From Cavenderia fasciculata (lineage: Eukaryota; Evosea; Eumycetozoa; Acytosteliales; Cavenderiaceae): 64,000 nt of DNA. Below, piece by piece: positions 44,763 to 57,100 of this stretch (the first letter of the stretch is position 1; every line of letters begins with the position of its first letter). The translations under genes and the position numbers were made by a program. A model generated the notes under the pieces. The model saw nothing but the letters and a program-made list of their open reading frames with translations, ran no database searches and was not told the origin of the DNA. The stretch is taken from the NCBI RefSeq assembly GCF_000203815.1, contig NW_004457735.1, forward strand, positions 2,480,001 through 2,544,000, read 5' to 3'.

Positions 44763-47566
44763 CTATTTTTCTTTTATTCCTAAATGTTGATAAAGTTTCA
44801 ATAGTGCAGACACATGAGGTGAAGTCATTGTAATGGTCAATAGTCGTGAGTCCAAGGACATAAAATGTTGTTGTCTTGTTTTCAAGAGGAAATTGGCGAC
44901 ATGACAATGAGTGCCGATATTGGCTTGAGCAGTTTCCAAGCTGATAGCAATTGCATAATTTGTGCATGTGGTCATCTTTGAATTATTATAATGTACAAAT
45001 CTAATTTGATCCAATTGACCTGTTCTGCAAGGTAAATCAATACTAAATCCAAGTTTTGATTTTCCATCGATAGCATGTAAAGCTATAATTCCATCGATTG
45101 GATTCGATCCCTTGTCATATGAGTTTAGAGGGTTATTGACATTATAGTTGTATAGATTTGAGTGTCTGTGAAAGGTTGCAATCGACGATGAGGTATTGAG
45201 TGAATAGCAATAAGCATTGAGGAGATCTGACTGTCTGAATGTACGAGAACTAATCACGCCAGGTGATAAGAGATAATCAATGATGGATTTGGTGAAAATC
45301 GAACCTCCAACGACGATAGGATACAAATCGGGTTGGCTCGAGCCATTAAACTTTTTTGTTTTTTTAAGGTATTGTACCAAGTAGACTAGAAGATCGATGT
45401 TGCTGGAATCGATCACCATTCTGAGTAATGGATAGGTCATACTTTCGTCAACCTCGACTCCAACCACCTCCAAGAGGTGTTTGACAATGACGATGTTTTT
45501 ATTCTCGATTGCAATCCCCAATACTTTACTCGAGGACAATAAATGTTTGGGTGTCAAATACTTTTGATGACATCCACCAATACCAAGACAAATAAAATCA
45601 AACAATTCCATGTTATTAGAGTAGGCTATTTCTTCCAAAAACCCATGACCAGGTGAGATGATACAATTCTCATCAATCCATTTGACAATTTCAATGTGAC
45701 CATACCGAATGGCTGTACTCATCTCTTTTGTAAAATGTTGGTCTTTTCTTTTGTACTGTGCCAAAAAATAAAATGCATCATACCATCGTCTACCATCTTG
45801 TTTCTTGACAGTATTTTGTGGAAGTGATGGGATGGTCCAATCTTGATTATTAATTAACAAATTTGGTTGTTTTTCTTTTATATACTTTAAAAGTGGTAAG
45901 AATGTCATTGTATTGAATACATCTTTATGTTGTAAATGTTTCATTTCAATCTTTTCTTGAACCAAGTCAAATATTTCTTGGTTGCCTGAATGCATTACAT
46001 ATTCTAATAAATCACCTTGAATATTATAATTAACTAATAATCTTTTTAATATTGATAAATCTTCGTTTGCAATTGCATCAAGAATTGTATTTGTTTCAAA
46101 TTCTGGAAAAAAAAAAAAAAAAAAAAAGATTAATTATTATTATTTAAATCTTAATTTTTAATTAATTATTAAGCTTAATACATACCAAAAGTAGAAGAAT
46201 TAAATCTGATTTGATCAATTGTTGATAATTGATCAAGTAGGTAATGAGTCAGTTTATGTTGCTGGTATCTAACTGACATGTCGATTCCAACATTTAAATC
46301 AATTGGAAGTGTTGTTTGTTGGATTAGGTATTGTACAATATTAAACCCGTGACCTTTTTTACATGCTAGTCCAATTGAAGGTGGAGGGTGATTTGGGAAT
46401 CTTTCAATTAAATATTTGGTCAAATACAAGTATCCATTTGTATAGGCTGTTTCTAGATAGGTGGCTAAAGATGATACTGATGGAATGGCAATAACATTCT
46501 CGATGATATAAATAACAACATTGACATGATTATTTGATACTGCCCAACCAAGTGCAATACTATTATTTCCACTTTGACAATCTATTTTAAAAGTCTCTAC
46601 AAAGAGTTTAAGAGCATCAAGGTTACCATATCTTGATGCAAACTCGATTGACCTATTGATATCACTTTTATATGATCCAAAAAGCGATGATTCAAACTTT
46701 TTAATATTATCTACATCCAACAAACCAAACCAACCTGGGTAAATTACACTTGGCCAATTGTTGTCAGACGGCGACGACGAAGATTGTTCAATCTCCAAAC
46801 AACGTATGATTAATTGTTGAAGTGACTGACAGTTTGGTACATTGTTCATATCATCGGATCTATTTATATACTTGTAATGAGCTTCCAATACGATTCCAAC
46901 AAATAGTTGATTAAAATCCAATTCCATTAGATATCGAAAGATATCATATCGATGATAATGAAACGACCATTTGTAAATGTAATATGAAACCTCTTCTACA
47001 TGACCACCATATCTTTTAAATAAATAGTCAACTATATTTATATGATTTCCTTTACATGATCTTTCAATATATCGATCTAAATAAGGTATAAATGTCTTTT
47101 TCTTTGATACGTCTTGATTTTTTGTTGTTGTTGTTGTTGTTGATGATGATGATGATTCTTTTTGACTAAACAGAGTACCAAATAACTTTTTAATTGAAGG
47201 TTTTTGTTGTTGTTGTTGTAGTTGTTGTTTTTGTATCTTTTCTTGGTATTGTTCTTCAAACCAAATATGACCACTATACTTTAGTTCTTGATCTTTAATA
47301 AACTTTTTAAATAGTTTTAAATAACCAAATCTAGCAGCCAAACATATATTATCTTTAATGTCTATCCATTTAAATGTGAGTGATTGTCTTTTTCTATCAA
47401 TACATTGATCTTTATCTAATTCTTCTTGTTTTATTGAGAACAATACATCGTAGTCATACGACAAATTTGGTTCATTTAATATTAATCTATTATGAATCTC
47501 TTTTACATGTTGAAATAGTATTCTTTGTATGTATATTTGATTAATTATTATTCGGAATGTATTCAT
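44763..47566 (-). CDS. large ankyrin-type repeat protein, dictyostelid family
   Basis: Two exons (46186-47566 and 44763-46102), phase 1, give 906 residues. The start (FRIIINQIYIQRILFQHVKEIH) is a short F-box-like or leader helix found in a large amoebal family. The rest is degenerate ankyrin-like repeats of about 30 residues, for example ASRYGNLDALKLFVE, SNNHVNVVIYIIEN, GNHINIVDYLFK and RYGHIEIVKWIDEN. They contain the helix-turn-helix pattern but often lack the TPLH box. A Gln run and a Ser/Thr run interrupt the N-terminal third. These proteins probably act as scaffolds or adaptors; no partner can be named. Convergent with the SNF2 gene, with overlapping 3' regions. Confidence 0.8.
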
Positions 47567-47693
47567 TTTAAAAAGACAAAGCGAAGAAAGTATACTTTTT
47601 CAAACCATATAATGGATATTTTTTTTATTTGAAGGTTTAATCTTAAAATTGGTCATTTTGAAGAAGGACAGCGCTTCAAGATGAGAAACACTT

Positions 47694-49748
47694 CTAGGAT
47701 TGGGAAGAATAGAATGTTGGGGAATTGTCAGGATCAGATTTCATTGCCAATAATCCTCTATGAGCAAAGGTTGGTGTAAAGAATGTTTCAAAATTGTCTT
47801 GAGAAATGATAACAAGATAGTGGTTGGATTTGGGAGTGTTGATTGTGGCATCTCTGTTTCGTTTTGGGGTAGTTGGATTGATTTCATTCTCGTTTTTGAG
47901 TTTTTGGAAGTCTTGAACCTTTCTGTTTGTCACTATTACATAAACGACAGGTGATTCAAAATCCCTAAAATTGGCAAAGAAATCTTTGGTCATTTCTGCC
48001 ACTTTTGTATCAGTGATTTGTTTGTCACCTGGGTTCAAAGAGTGTTTGGTTTGTGCATGGATTATGTAGCTTGTCTCACCAATCTTTACTACCCAACGTT
48101 GGTCAATTGCTTCTGTATTGGGACTACAAATAAATATACTGTCGGTAGTTGCGATATCTTTACCATCTACAATTATTCTTTGGTTTGAAATTGAGGGAAA
48201 TTTGGAATCTTTTTCGTATTCTACCTACAAAGAGAATATATTTCGTTAATGGTCATCCATAATGAGAAAACATGTAACTTACTTTAGTAGGATAAGAAGT
48301 AAAATAACCAATTGGAAGATTTTCGACACCAAGGGCACCTCTGAACATATTTGCAAAGTTTACTTTGATACCTAGGAATTGATAGGAATCTAAAAGCGTT
48401 TGTTGGTAAAATGGATAAAGAATTTCAAAATCTGGCCACAACCATTTATGATCTTGTGTGGGAAAGAATAAAAGTTTGTTTGGTATAATAGTATCCTTCA
48501 ACTTGAGGAGATAAGCCTTTAAAATGTAAAAGGGTATAAAGATATAGAAATCTCTAGGAGCTTCAACCAAAAATATTAATCCACTTCTTCTAACTTCCTC
48601 GACTGTTTTGTTTGTTTTACCAAGCTTTGTTTCAAGTGTAACTGGGTGGCGAGATAAAGCAACGGTGCAAACTCCTTTCAAGCAATCGATTGAGTCTTGA
48701 TCATCTGGCATGACACACATGTCTTGAATCTTAAAGAAACAATTATCACCATATTGATGAGTAGAGTCAACACATGATACCAAAAAGAAGGATATGATTT
48801 TGGGAATGAATCCAGTGTCAGCCAGACATATTTCAAAGTTGTTAGGTTCGTCTTCTAAAAGTTGTGTGATTTTATCACCACCAGGCAATGTACTGTGGAA
48901 TTGTAGAAGGTCATCACATGATTTTCGGTCAAGTGGAGACAGACCAATTGAAACCCCTCGGTATTCTGTTGGAGGAAATTTAAGATCTCGTTGTGCTGTT
49001 CCTGTGCAAATAGGAATAACAAAGCAGTCTCCATGGCTGCACATGAACTCGCCAATCGATTTAAGCATTTCCTTGAAATGTAAACGGCCTGCGTCTCTAG
49101 ATTTGCCTTTTCTGTTGATATACTCATCAATGAAGATCTGAAACTCATCAAGATGAATTATTATTGCTATTGGTTGTTGTTGTTGTTGTTGTTGCTGTTG
49201 TTGTTGCTGTTGTTGTTGTTGTTGTTTTTGTTTTTGTTGTTGGAAGTGCTGTACAATGGTTTCCAATGTGTATTGAGTTGTGAAATCTTTAAGGACGTTA
49301 CAATCAATCATATTTTGAATCTTGTTGATAGGTTTGTTGTTGCAATGAAATAAACCACCAGCACAGGCTATTCTAGACCCAATACGAACAGAGGGTTCAC
49401 AGTCATCGAGTACAGGCTGATTTCCCAATCCATTTCCCATATTCAAGTAAATGTATATTGGATCCTTCATTGCTGCAACAAAGTCAGTGTGAGGGTGAAG
49501 ACATTTCTCGAGAACAGACTGTGGAATAGTAGAGGCTTCTACACCGGCTCTAGTCTTTCCTATTCCAGAACCCCCTGCTATGAATGCAAATGAATGTAAT
49601 TGCGTGGTAGAGGAACCTCTGTGATGGTAGTTGCTGTTTGACAAATCTGCGATTGTACGATAATAAGTATCTCTTCCTTCATGACTATATCTTTGTTCCC
49701 CTCGAGCTCATCTTTATATCTTTCAATAATTTTGATTGCTTCATCCAT
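47694..49748 (-). CDS. Crinkler/RHS-like NTPase-nuclease effector-type gene (possibly decayed)
   Basis: A P-loop (GGSGIGKTRAG) stands near the start, followed ~140 residues later by a Walker B-like HLDEFQIF. A long Gln run lies between them. The remainder of the NTPase region has GTAQRD and PLDRKS elements. A short C-terminal part after an intron (near 48240) holds strands and charged residues reminiscent of a restriction-endonuclease fold (VVYVIVTNRK). This P-loop plus nuclease plan is that of the Crinkler/RHS effector class, which is thought to derive from mobile-element or toxin systems and is expanded in amoebae, oomycetes and trypanosomes. The gene looks nearly whole, with perhaps one break besides the intron; I treat it as a possible fossil. 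Confidence 0.6.
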
Positions 49749-49994
49749 TATTGTTTTCTAATATTATTATTTACTTGCAAACTTGTAAAAGAATGCAAAG
49801 TGAAGAAGAACCTTTTTTTATCAAAGTAATTAAAAAGCTGCAACTGGCAACCAATTGATATTATTACTATTAAATAATTTATTATTTATTGATTGTATTT
49901 AAATAGCAAAAGGGAATTAAATTATTACTAATGATTGATTAATAATTCATTAATTTTTGTTTGTTTGTTGTTGATTGAGGTAGGGTATGTATAA

Positions 49995-51415
49995 TTACTT
50001 TTTGTTATTATTATTATTGTTTGATGAATAAGAAGGTGGAGCAAAAGCTTGTGGAGTGTATTGTTGTTGTGGTTGACCGTATGGTTGAGCCATATAAGGT
50101 ACACCTTGGTTGTATTGGTAATAATTGGGTGGTGGACCAACTGGTTGTTGTTGTTGGACGACATTGTAGGTTGGTTTGGCATGGTGTGATTTCTTGGCAC
50201 CTCCATGTTCAGTGTCTTGAATTTGCTTATAAGAGGAGTGTGCAGACGATGAAGAGTGATGCGACTTTTTGATGAGGGCAGCAATGATACCACCGACAAA
50301 AATGACGGTCAATACACCACAGGCAATGGTGAAACCAAGAGCAACTGGGTTGTACTTGGGGATCTTAAAGAGGAGTACTTGCGATGGACTAGACTTGAGG
50401 TAGTAACAGGTGTATGGGTTACCAGCTTGTGGGAACTTGTCCAAGTATTGTTGTACCCAAGCACCGTCAGAACTGTAGAGACCTTCCGATGTACCATTGA
50501 CCAAGACACCACCAAGTTCAAAGTTGACATAGTAGACACCGTGAGCACAATAGTATCCATCACCACACTCTTCCGATGAAGAGGATGATGAGGATGAAGA
50601 GAATGATGGTTCAATTGAACTACTGCTTCCATTGTTGGTTTGAGAGACGACTATTTGTTGTTGTTTTTGTTGTTGCATGATTTTGTGTTGTTGTTTCTTG
50701 CTCTTTAACTTTAATTCTTGTTCTTGTTGGTTGTGTGAACCACCAGAGGTTGAACCTGCGACGATGCCTCGCTTGAGGAGATCTCCGTCATCACCTCCAC
50801 TGTCAAAACCGCCTCCGCTGTCACCTCCGCTGTCACCTCCACTGCCAGTTCCACTGTCGCTGTCGCCAGTGCTACTGCCGGTACCAGTGTCTTCGTCGTT
50901 GCTGCCGCCATCGTCGTCGCCGGTCGAGGTTGAGTCACCACTGTCATTGTAGTCGTCGCCCGAGGAGCCACCGCTTACATAGACAAAGAAATAGGACGAT
51001 CCCCAAGTATCGTACCACCAAATGTCGTCATTATAACTTTGACACATATTGGATTCACAGTCATTATACAACTGTGTACCTGTAATTGAACATGATACTT
51101 GTCCATATTCATTATATTTAGCAATCTAAAAAAAAGAGGAAATAAATAAATAAATAAACAAATACAAAAGAGTAATTAAAAAACAAATATGATATTAGTA
51201 TTACTAATCTATATACATCATCCCATCTTATCTCATCTCCCCTTCTCCCCAACTTTGATCCCTTTTATCTTTTGTTTTTTAAAACATACACTTGGTGCTA
51301 ATGAAATCAAACCAACCAAGAGAGTTACAGTTGCAAAAGTAACAGCAAAAATAGTACAAATAATAATAATAAGTGTTGGAGTACAACAAGTAGAAGAAGA
51401 TTTACGATGAGCCAT
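49995..51415 (-). CDS. two-pass membrane protein with extracellular low-complexity domain and PPxY tail
   Basis: Two exons (51290-51415 and 49995-51125), phase 0, give 418 residues. Residues ~14-40 (IIIICTIFAVTFATVTLLVGLISL) form a first membrane segment or uncleaved signal anchor. A Cys-containing part, a Ser/Gly/Asp-rich run of ~70 residues and a Cys/Tyr-rich part (GYYCAHGVYYVNFELGG) follow. A second membrane segment (VALGFTIACGVLTVIFVGGIIAALI) precedes a tail rich in Gln, Pro and Tyr. The tail has two PPxY motifs (PPNY and PPSY), ligands for WW domains of NEDD4-type ubiquitin ligases. I recognise no named family. The topology (both ends cytosolic) is inferred. Confidence 0.75.
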
Positions 51416-51813
51416 CTTCTTCTTTTAATTGTTGCTCTTTAGAAAGATAGATAAATAAATAGATAAATAATATACAGATAGATAGAGAGAAATTAAAGAA
51501 AACTGTTGATTGATCAATCCCAAGTGCGCAAAGTTGGAGGTACCCACCAAGTCGGAGGTCTCATCAGCTCGTTTTACAAAAAAATTAAACCCTAAAAATC
51601 TCCTTCGCGATTCCCCTTGATTTTTAGGGGTCTAAATACTCAATATCCTCTTCTTGTGACCTGGTCAGATGAACCATTCCCATTCTTCAAAGTGATCAGT
51701 CTGATCTAATAAATAATAATTGATTGATATTTACAATTATGTATTTTGTGTGAGGGTGGGTATATATATATATTTTGTACATGTAGGGATTGATTTATTA
51801 TTATTATTATTAT
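51416..51813. other. intergenic with a strong hairpin
   Basis: 400 bases upstream of the membrane protein gene and downstream of the second O-methyltransferase. An 11-base perfect inverted repeat CCCTAAAAATC (51590-51600) and GATTTTTAGGG (51619-51629) encloses an 18-base spacer. A GC-richer stretch surrounds it. The rest is AT-rich. Confidence 0.5.
51590..51629. repeat. 11-bp inverted repeat (hairpin candidate)
   Basis: Arms CCCTAAAAATC and GATTTTTAGGG, loop of 18 bases containing TTCGCG. It lies about 175 bases upstream of the membrane-protein ATG. It could be a regulatory dyad or a structured leader. Confidence 0.6.
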
Positions 51814-53172
51814 TTACATTAATTTTGACATTACAATGAGAGATTCACCAATAAACTGGTCTACTTTAAAACCAGCAGATTTAGCCAATTCTCTCCATTC
51901 TCTAATTGTTCTACCTGAACTATTTAAACTATGCCATAAATCTAGAAAATAGGAAAATAAATAATTTAAAATAATGTTGGGGTTATTAGAACGATGATCA
52001 AATTTGAATTGAATATTGAAGGTGTTTTGTTTACTTACGAACATCAACCCAACATTTATAAGAATAATTTTGAGATTCCTTTTCCAATATACAATCATAA
52101 ATATAAACCTTTCCATTTGGTTTAATGGATTGTCTGATGATTTCCAATATTTTTTTAGATGGTTCGTCGTCCATCATAATCTTTGACAATATGTAACAAT
52201 CTGCTTGAGGCACTTGTTCAAAGAAACTACCTTCAATCTCTATAAATCTTGGATCAACATTTACTCTGTCCAAATGTAACCGATTATTTTCAATGGTAAT
52301 TGGTAAATCAAAATTAATTCCTTTTTTTATATTTTTGTTATATTTTAATATTTCTTGAATTAATCTGAAAAAAAAAGAAAAATAAAGTAAATAAATATTG
52401 TATTCTATTCTGAAATATTATTATTATTTGTTGTTTTAACTTACACTCCTTGACAACCACCAATATCAGCAACAATATCAAATTTTGAGAAATCAGATTG
52501 TTGTAATAATTTGGGTATTCCGGGTCTTGTCATTCCAGTCATTCCTTTTTCAAAGATATTTAAATCTTTTTGGTTTTTGTGTAGTGCCCCAATAAAGGAA
52601 TCAGCCCCAAAACTTTTAGGTATCGAGGATACACCAGTCTTTACAGTGTCTCCAATATTTAACCAACTCTTGTAACTAAAATCGCCGCATTCATAGAGCA
52701 ACAGGTTTCTAGTATCAGTGTCTAATAACATCTTGGATATTGGTGATTGTGAGAATAGGTGAGAGTCGACTGATTCTAAACCGTCAGTGTGATGGTTGAA
52801 TATACCCATCGTAGAAAGCGCCCTCATCACTTTAAACAGTGACTTGGCATCGACGCCAACCTGCTCGGCCAATTCATCACAGGAATATTTCTGACCGTCG
52901 GTCAACATTGCCGCAATATTTAACTCGGTCACCATATTTAGACATCTGGCCTTGTACATGCCTTGACATATTTCATTTAATGTTTGTTGGTATTCTTCAA
53001 ATTTTTCATCTTTTCCGTGATGGTTGCTGATTGGTCCGACAACAACTGAAGAGGTTGAAGATAAAGAAGATAAAGATGGTGATGATGTAATTGAATTGAT
53101 TGTTGATGAAGTTGAAGTATCCTTATCAGTGTTACAATATGACATTCTTTCATATGGTGTATTTTTTATCAT
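51814..53172 (-). CDS. O-methyltransferase-like protein, copy B, catalytic His missing
   Basis: Three exons (52445-53172, 52039-52364, 51814-51941) give 393 residues. The fold matches copy A along its length: the winged-helix N terminus, SAM motif VADIGGCQGV at the same splice position, QSIKPNGKVYIYD and the GFKVDQFIGESLIVMSK end. The first ~60 residues are an added Ser/Thr-rich extension. The catalytic His-Asp-Trp of this class (IIHDWD in copy A) reads IMMDDE here, so the general base is lost. SAM binding looks intact. The product may be a non-catalytic partner, use another base, or be decaying; the open frame and good splice sites argue against decay. A third exon splits the DV|LWHS region, unlike copy A. 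Confidence 0.88.
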
Positions 53173-54190
53173 ATTTATAAATATATTATAAATATAAATG
53201 ATATTAATGAAAATGAAAATGGGGATAGGGATGGGATTGGATACTTTAAATAATAAATAATATATTAAATGAATGATGGTAATACAATTGTAATGGTAAT
53301 ATTAATATTAACTGTTTGTTTTTAGAAGAGATTAAATATATTATATGTTATTATATGAGTAGTAATTAATTTAAACAACAACAACAACAATGCAAGAGAT
53401 CTTCTTCTAAATACCTACCTGAAATGAAGAACATTAATTCCTCATTTAATGTTGTTAACCCAATTCATTTTAATTGTGTTGAATGAATTGTGGTTGGTGT
53501 GTGTGTGTGGTTAATTTACAACACCGCTCCTTAATTTGACATTGTTGATCTGACCAATGACTGAATACAAATTGTATTTTACAATTCAATCGTTGTTGTC
53601 TTTTACATCACAAACTCAAACTATAGTATATTCTTTAAAGTTTGAACTAACTAACTGCTAGACTGCTACTGCTAGATCGACACACATTATTTTAAAATAA
53701 TAAATCTGTCACATATTTTAAAAGTGAAAACAATAACAACTGTTATTTTCAATTAACCAAAAGGAAGTGTTAATTAATTAATTAAGCAGCGTTTGGTGAT
53801 AGCTCAAAGTTGGTCATGAAAAGCTGTTGTTGGTGTCCCTCTCTTTTAATTAACCGAAAAGGCAAATTCTTTGAACTTTTTTGGAGAGGAAGCTCCTGTC
53901 CTGTTGTGATGAGGAGATGAGTTTCTTGAAACCACTCAATTTTATCAAGATCGAGAGAGAAAAGGAAAAAGACACTTACTTTGCAATATCCCCACTCACA
54001 GTGTAACCATCATCAGAACCCAACAGCCTCTACTCTACTCTACTCTCTTAATTACATTCATCTCAAATTCATTTCATTCAATTCAAAACATTTAAAGTAG
54101 AGAGAGATACAACAATACATTTAGATTAGATAGTTTATAGATAGATAGAAAGTTAGTTACCGTTGGATATTGCAGACACAAACATTTTAA
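53173..54190. promoter_or_regulatory. divergent promoter, O-methyltransferase B / NDR-like kinase
   Basis: About 1 kb between diverging genes. AT-rich near the methyltransferase start, with a TGTGTGTGTG run near 53500. TTAATTAATTAATTAA sits near 53770-53785, and CTCTACTCTACTCTACTCTC pentamer repeats at about 54030-54048. No RNA gene or open frame of note. Confidence 0.4.
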
Positions 54191-57100
54191 ATGAGTAATC
54201 ACCAATCTTCAGGTGAATCATCGCCGTCATACTCTTCACCTTCACCAAAAGAAAAAGAAAAAGGAGGTAGTGCATTATCATCACCAATACATACACTCAG
54301 AAAGAAAGGTATCATACCCAAACAAGGTATACGACAGAGTATTGAAGAGTTGATTTCTGCGTTGACCGATTTAAAGGACGGACATAGCAATAGCAACAAA
54401 GACATTAATAATAACCAACAAGAATCCACCACCACTTCCACCACTAACATTTCAACACCAACTCCAAGGTCTCCCACAACATCATCGGTACCCACAAATA
54501 TATTCGCAAGCAATAATAACAACACCAATAATAATAATAATTGCAACAGGGTTGAAAGAGCAAGTTCAGGAGGGGCAGGAGGAGGAGGTAGCGGATTTAT
54601 AGGAGGAGTAGTAGGAGGTACTTCACCTACTCAACGAATAACAATGACAAATAGAAGTCCTTCATCAACTGTAGTAGTAATGGTAAGATTAACAACAAAC
54701 AACAACAACAACAACATTCCACTATCACATCACCACCCAACAAAAAGATATCTTGTATCTCCACCCAGTTCCAACAATGCCTATTTATAACCAACAACAA
54801 CAATCGCACCAACAATCGATTGTTGTTTGGTGAAACTTTGATTTTTTTTTTGCTGACGGTTTAAGCTCAAAAGAAAAGGAAAAGGACATAGTTGGCTCGA
54901 TACATACATACATAGATATCTATCATACAGAGAGAGGAATAACAATAATATAATAACAACAGGAAAATTAACAATCAATAGCATTACAATAACAACAATC
55001 AATAACAACAACAACAACAACAATTGCATTAACCAAAAAAGAGAGGATATATAAATTCAATTAGAATTGAATGGTGTTGATCGAGGTGTGTTAACAATTT
55101 GGTTGGTTAGTTATAATAATCTAATCTATCTTTGTCTAGTAGTAGAGTGTAGAGTGTAGCTTGGTAGAGGTGTGTTTGTTGTTGTGTGTTTGGTTTGTTT
55201 GTATAAAGGAAGGAGAGGAGGAGTAAAACTTACTTGCTTACTGACAAACATACCGAACACACAAATGGATGGATAGGATATAGCGATCTCTTTTCTTTTA
55301 TGTTGTTCATTCATCATCATCATCATCATACATATTATTATTAGCATCATTATTAATATTTAATTTCTTTCTCTCTTCTTTTTTTCTTTTGATGATACTA
55401 TTTTACTCTTTAAAGTCACAACAAAAGTCTTTAGCTAAATTTTATTTCCTTGCACAACAAATTGAATATGTACCACATAGCAATCGACATATAGTGATCA
55501 CGTCACCGATTGAACAGGATCCAATGTTGCCGGTAGAGACGTTTTCATCGTTTCTTAAAGTGCAATGGACTACTTGTTGGACTGTTCATTTGGTGCCGAC
55601 CACTACATGTCTCGAGGTTTTAAAATATATATCGCAAAAGACGAGTCGAGAGGTATGCCATCTCAAACTGGCCGACTCTGAAGGTGTCATTATGGACCAT
55701 GACTTTCTTTTAATCACTCATAGATGTAAAAGATTTGTAGTCTTTGAAGATATTGAAATAGATCAACAACAACAACAACAACAAGACAATACAACTAGTA
55801 GTGGTTGTTCATCAACTTCATCTTCTTTACCATCATCACCAACTATTTCAACTTCAACATCAGATTCACATTCACCAAATAATATTAGAAAACAAGCACC
55901 TGCACCACCACCTCGGTCACCTTCAACCTATAATCCATTATTGGTTCATACAGAGTTGATATCAGAGCCAACTGGTACTACTCCTACTACACCATCATCT
56001 ACCAACACTACTCCACTTATTTCTGGAGGTAAATCAACAGGTCCACCATTATCCCTTTCAAATGGAGGTAGTGGAGGTTCAAATACTGCTTCATTCCTTT
56101 CAAATTTGATTCTTAACGGTGGTGTAGGAGGAGGAGGTGGAGGTGGAAGTAATTGTGGATCAACTAATAATTCACCACCAGTATCACCACCATCATCTAG
56201 AAAGAATAGTGGTAATACTAGTCAAGCTTCGAGTAGACCGAGCAGTCCAAACACACAAAACAACCATCATATTGGTGGTTCTTCGGGCAGTCCGAGTAAC
56301 AGCAGTGGTAATCTTTTGTCGTCATCGTCATCATCACCATATATATATTGTAAATTTTTAGATCGAGTGGAACCATGCGATGTCCCACCATACACGGAAA
56401 AAGGAAAGATTCTAGACAACTATTTTGCACATTATTACAAGGAACTACTCAAATATACGCAACAGAGAAGTCTCCGATACCAGCGAATATTAGAGTTTGT
56501 CAAGGAAGGTGGATTCGACGAGACTGGCACAAGAGGATGGATACAAAAACACTATGACAATGAAACAACATTCCTACGTAACAAACGTGCCGGTATGAAG
56601 TTAAAAGACTTTAAGATATTGACACAGATTGGTAAAGGTGGTTTTGGACAAGTATTTTTGGCCGTTAAAAAGGATACTGGAGATATTGTAACGTTAAAGA
56701 GAATTAAAAAGCAAGCTTATGAATGGGCCAATCAACGTACTCAGGTGTCACACGAAAAGACAGTCATGATGAGTGAAGCAGGTGGTAAATGGATAACAAA
56801 GCTTTTATACGCATTCCAAGATAACCATCATCTCTACTTGGCCATGGAGTACCATTGTGGTGGAGATTTCCGTGCCATCCTAAACAATTTGGGAATGCTC
56901 AGTGAAGAGGACGCAAGATTTTACATGGTCGAGATGATCGAAGCACTCAACTCTCTTCATTCACTCGGCTATATTCATCGTGACATTAAACCATCCAACT
57001 ATGTCATTGACAAACATGGACACATTAGACTAATCGATTTTGGTCTCAGCAAGGAGGGTTATGAAAGTAGAAATGGTCTACATCGTCAATCAATGACCGA

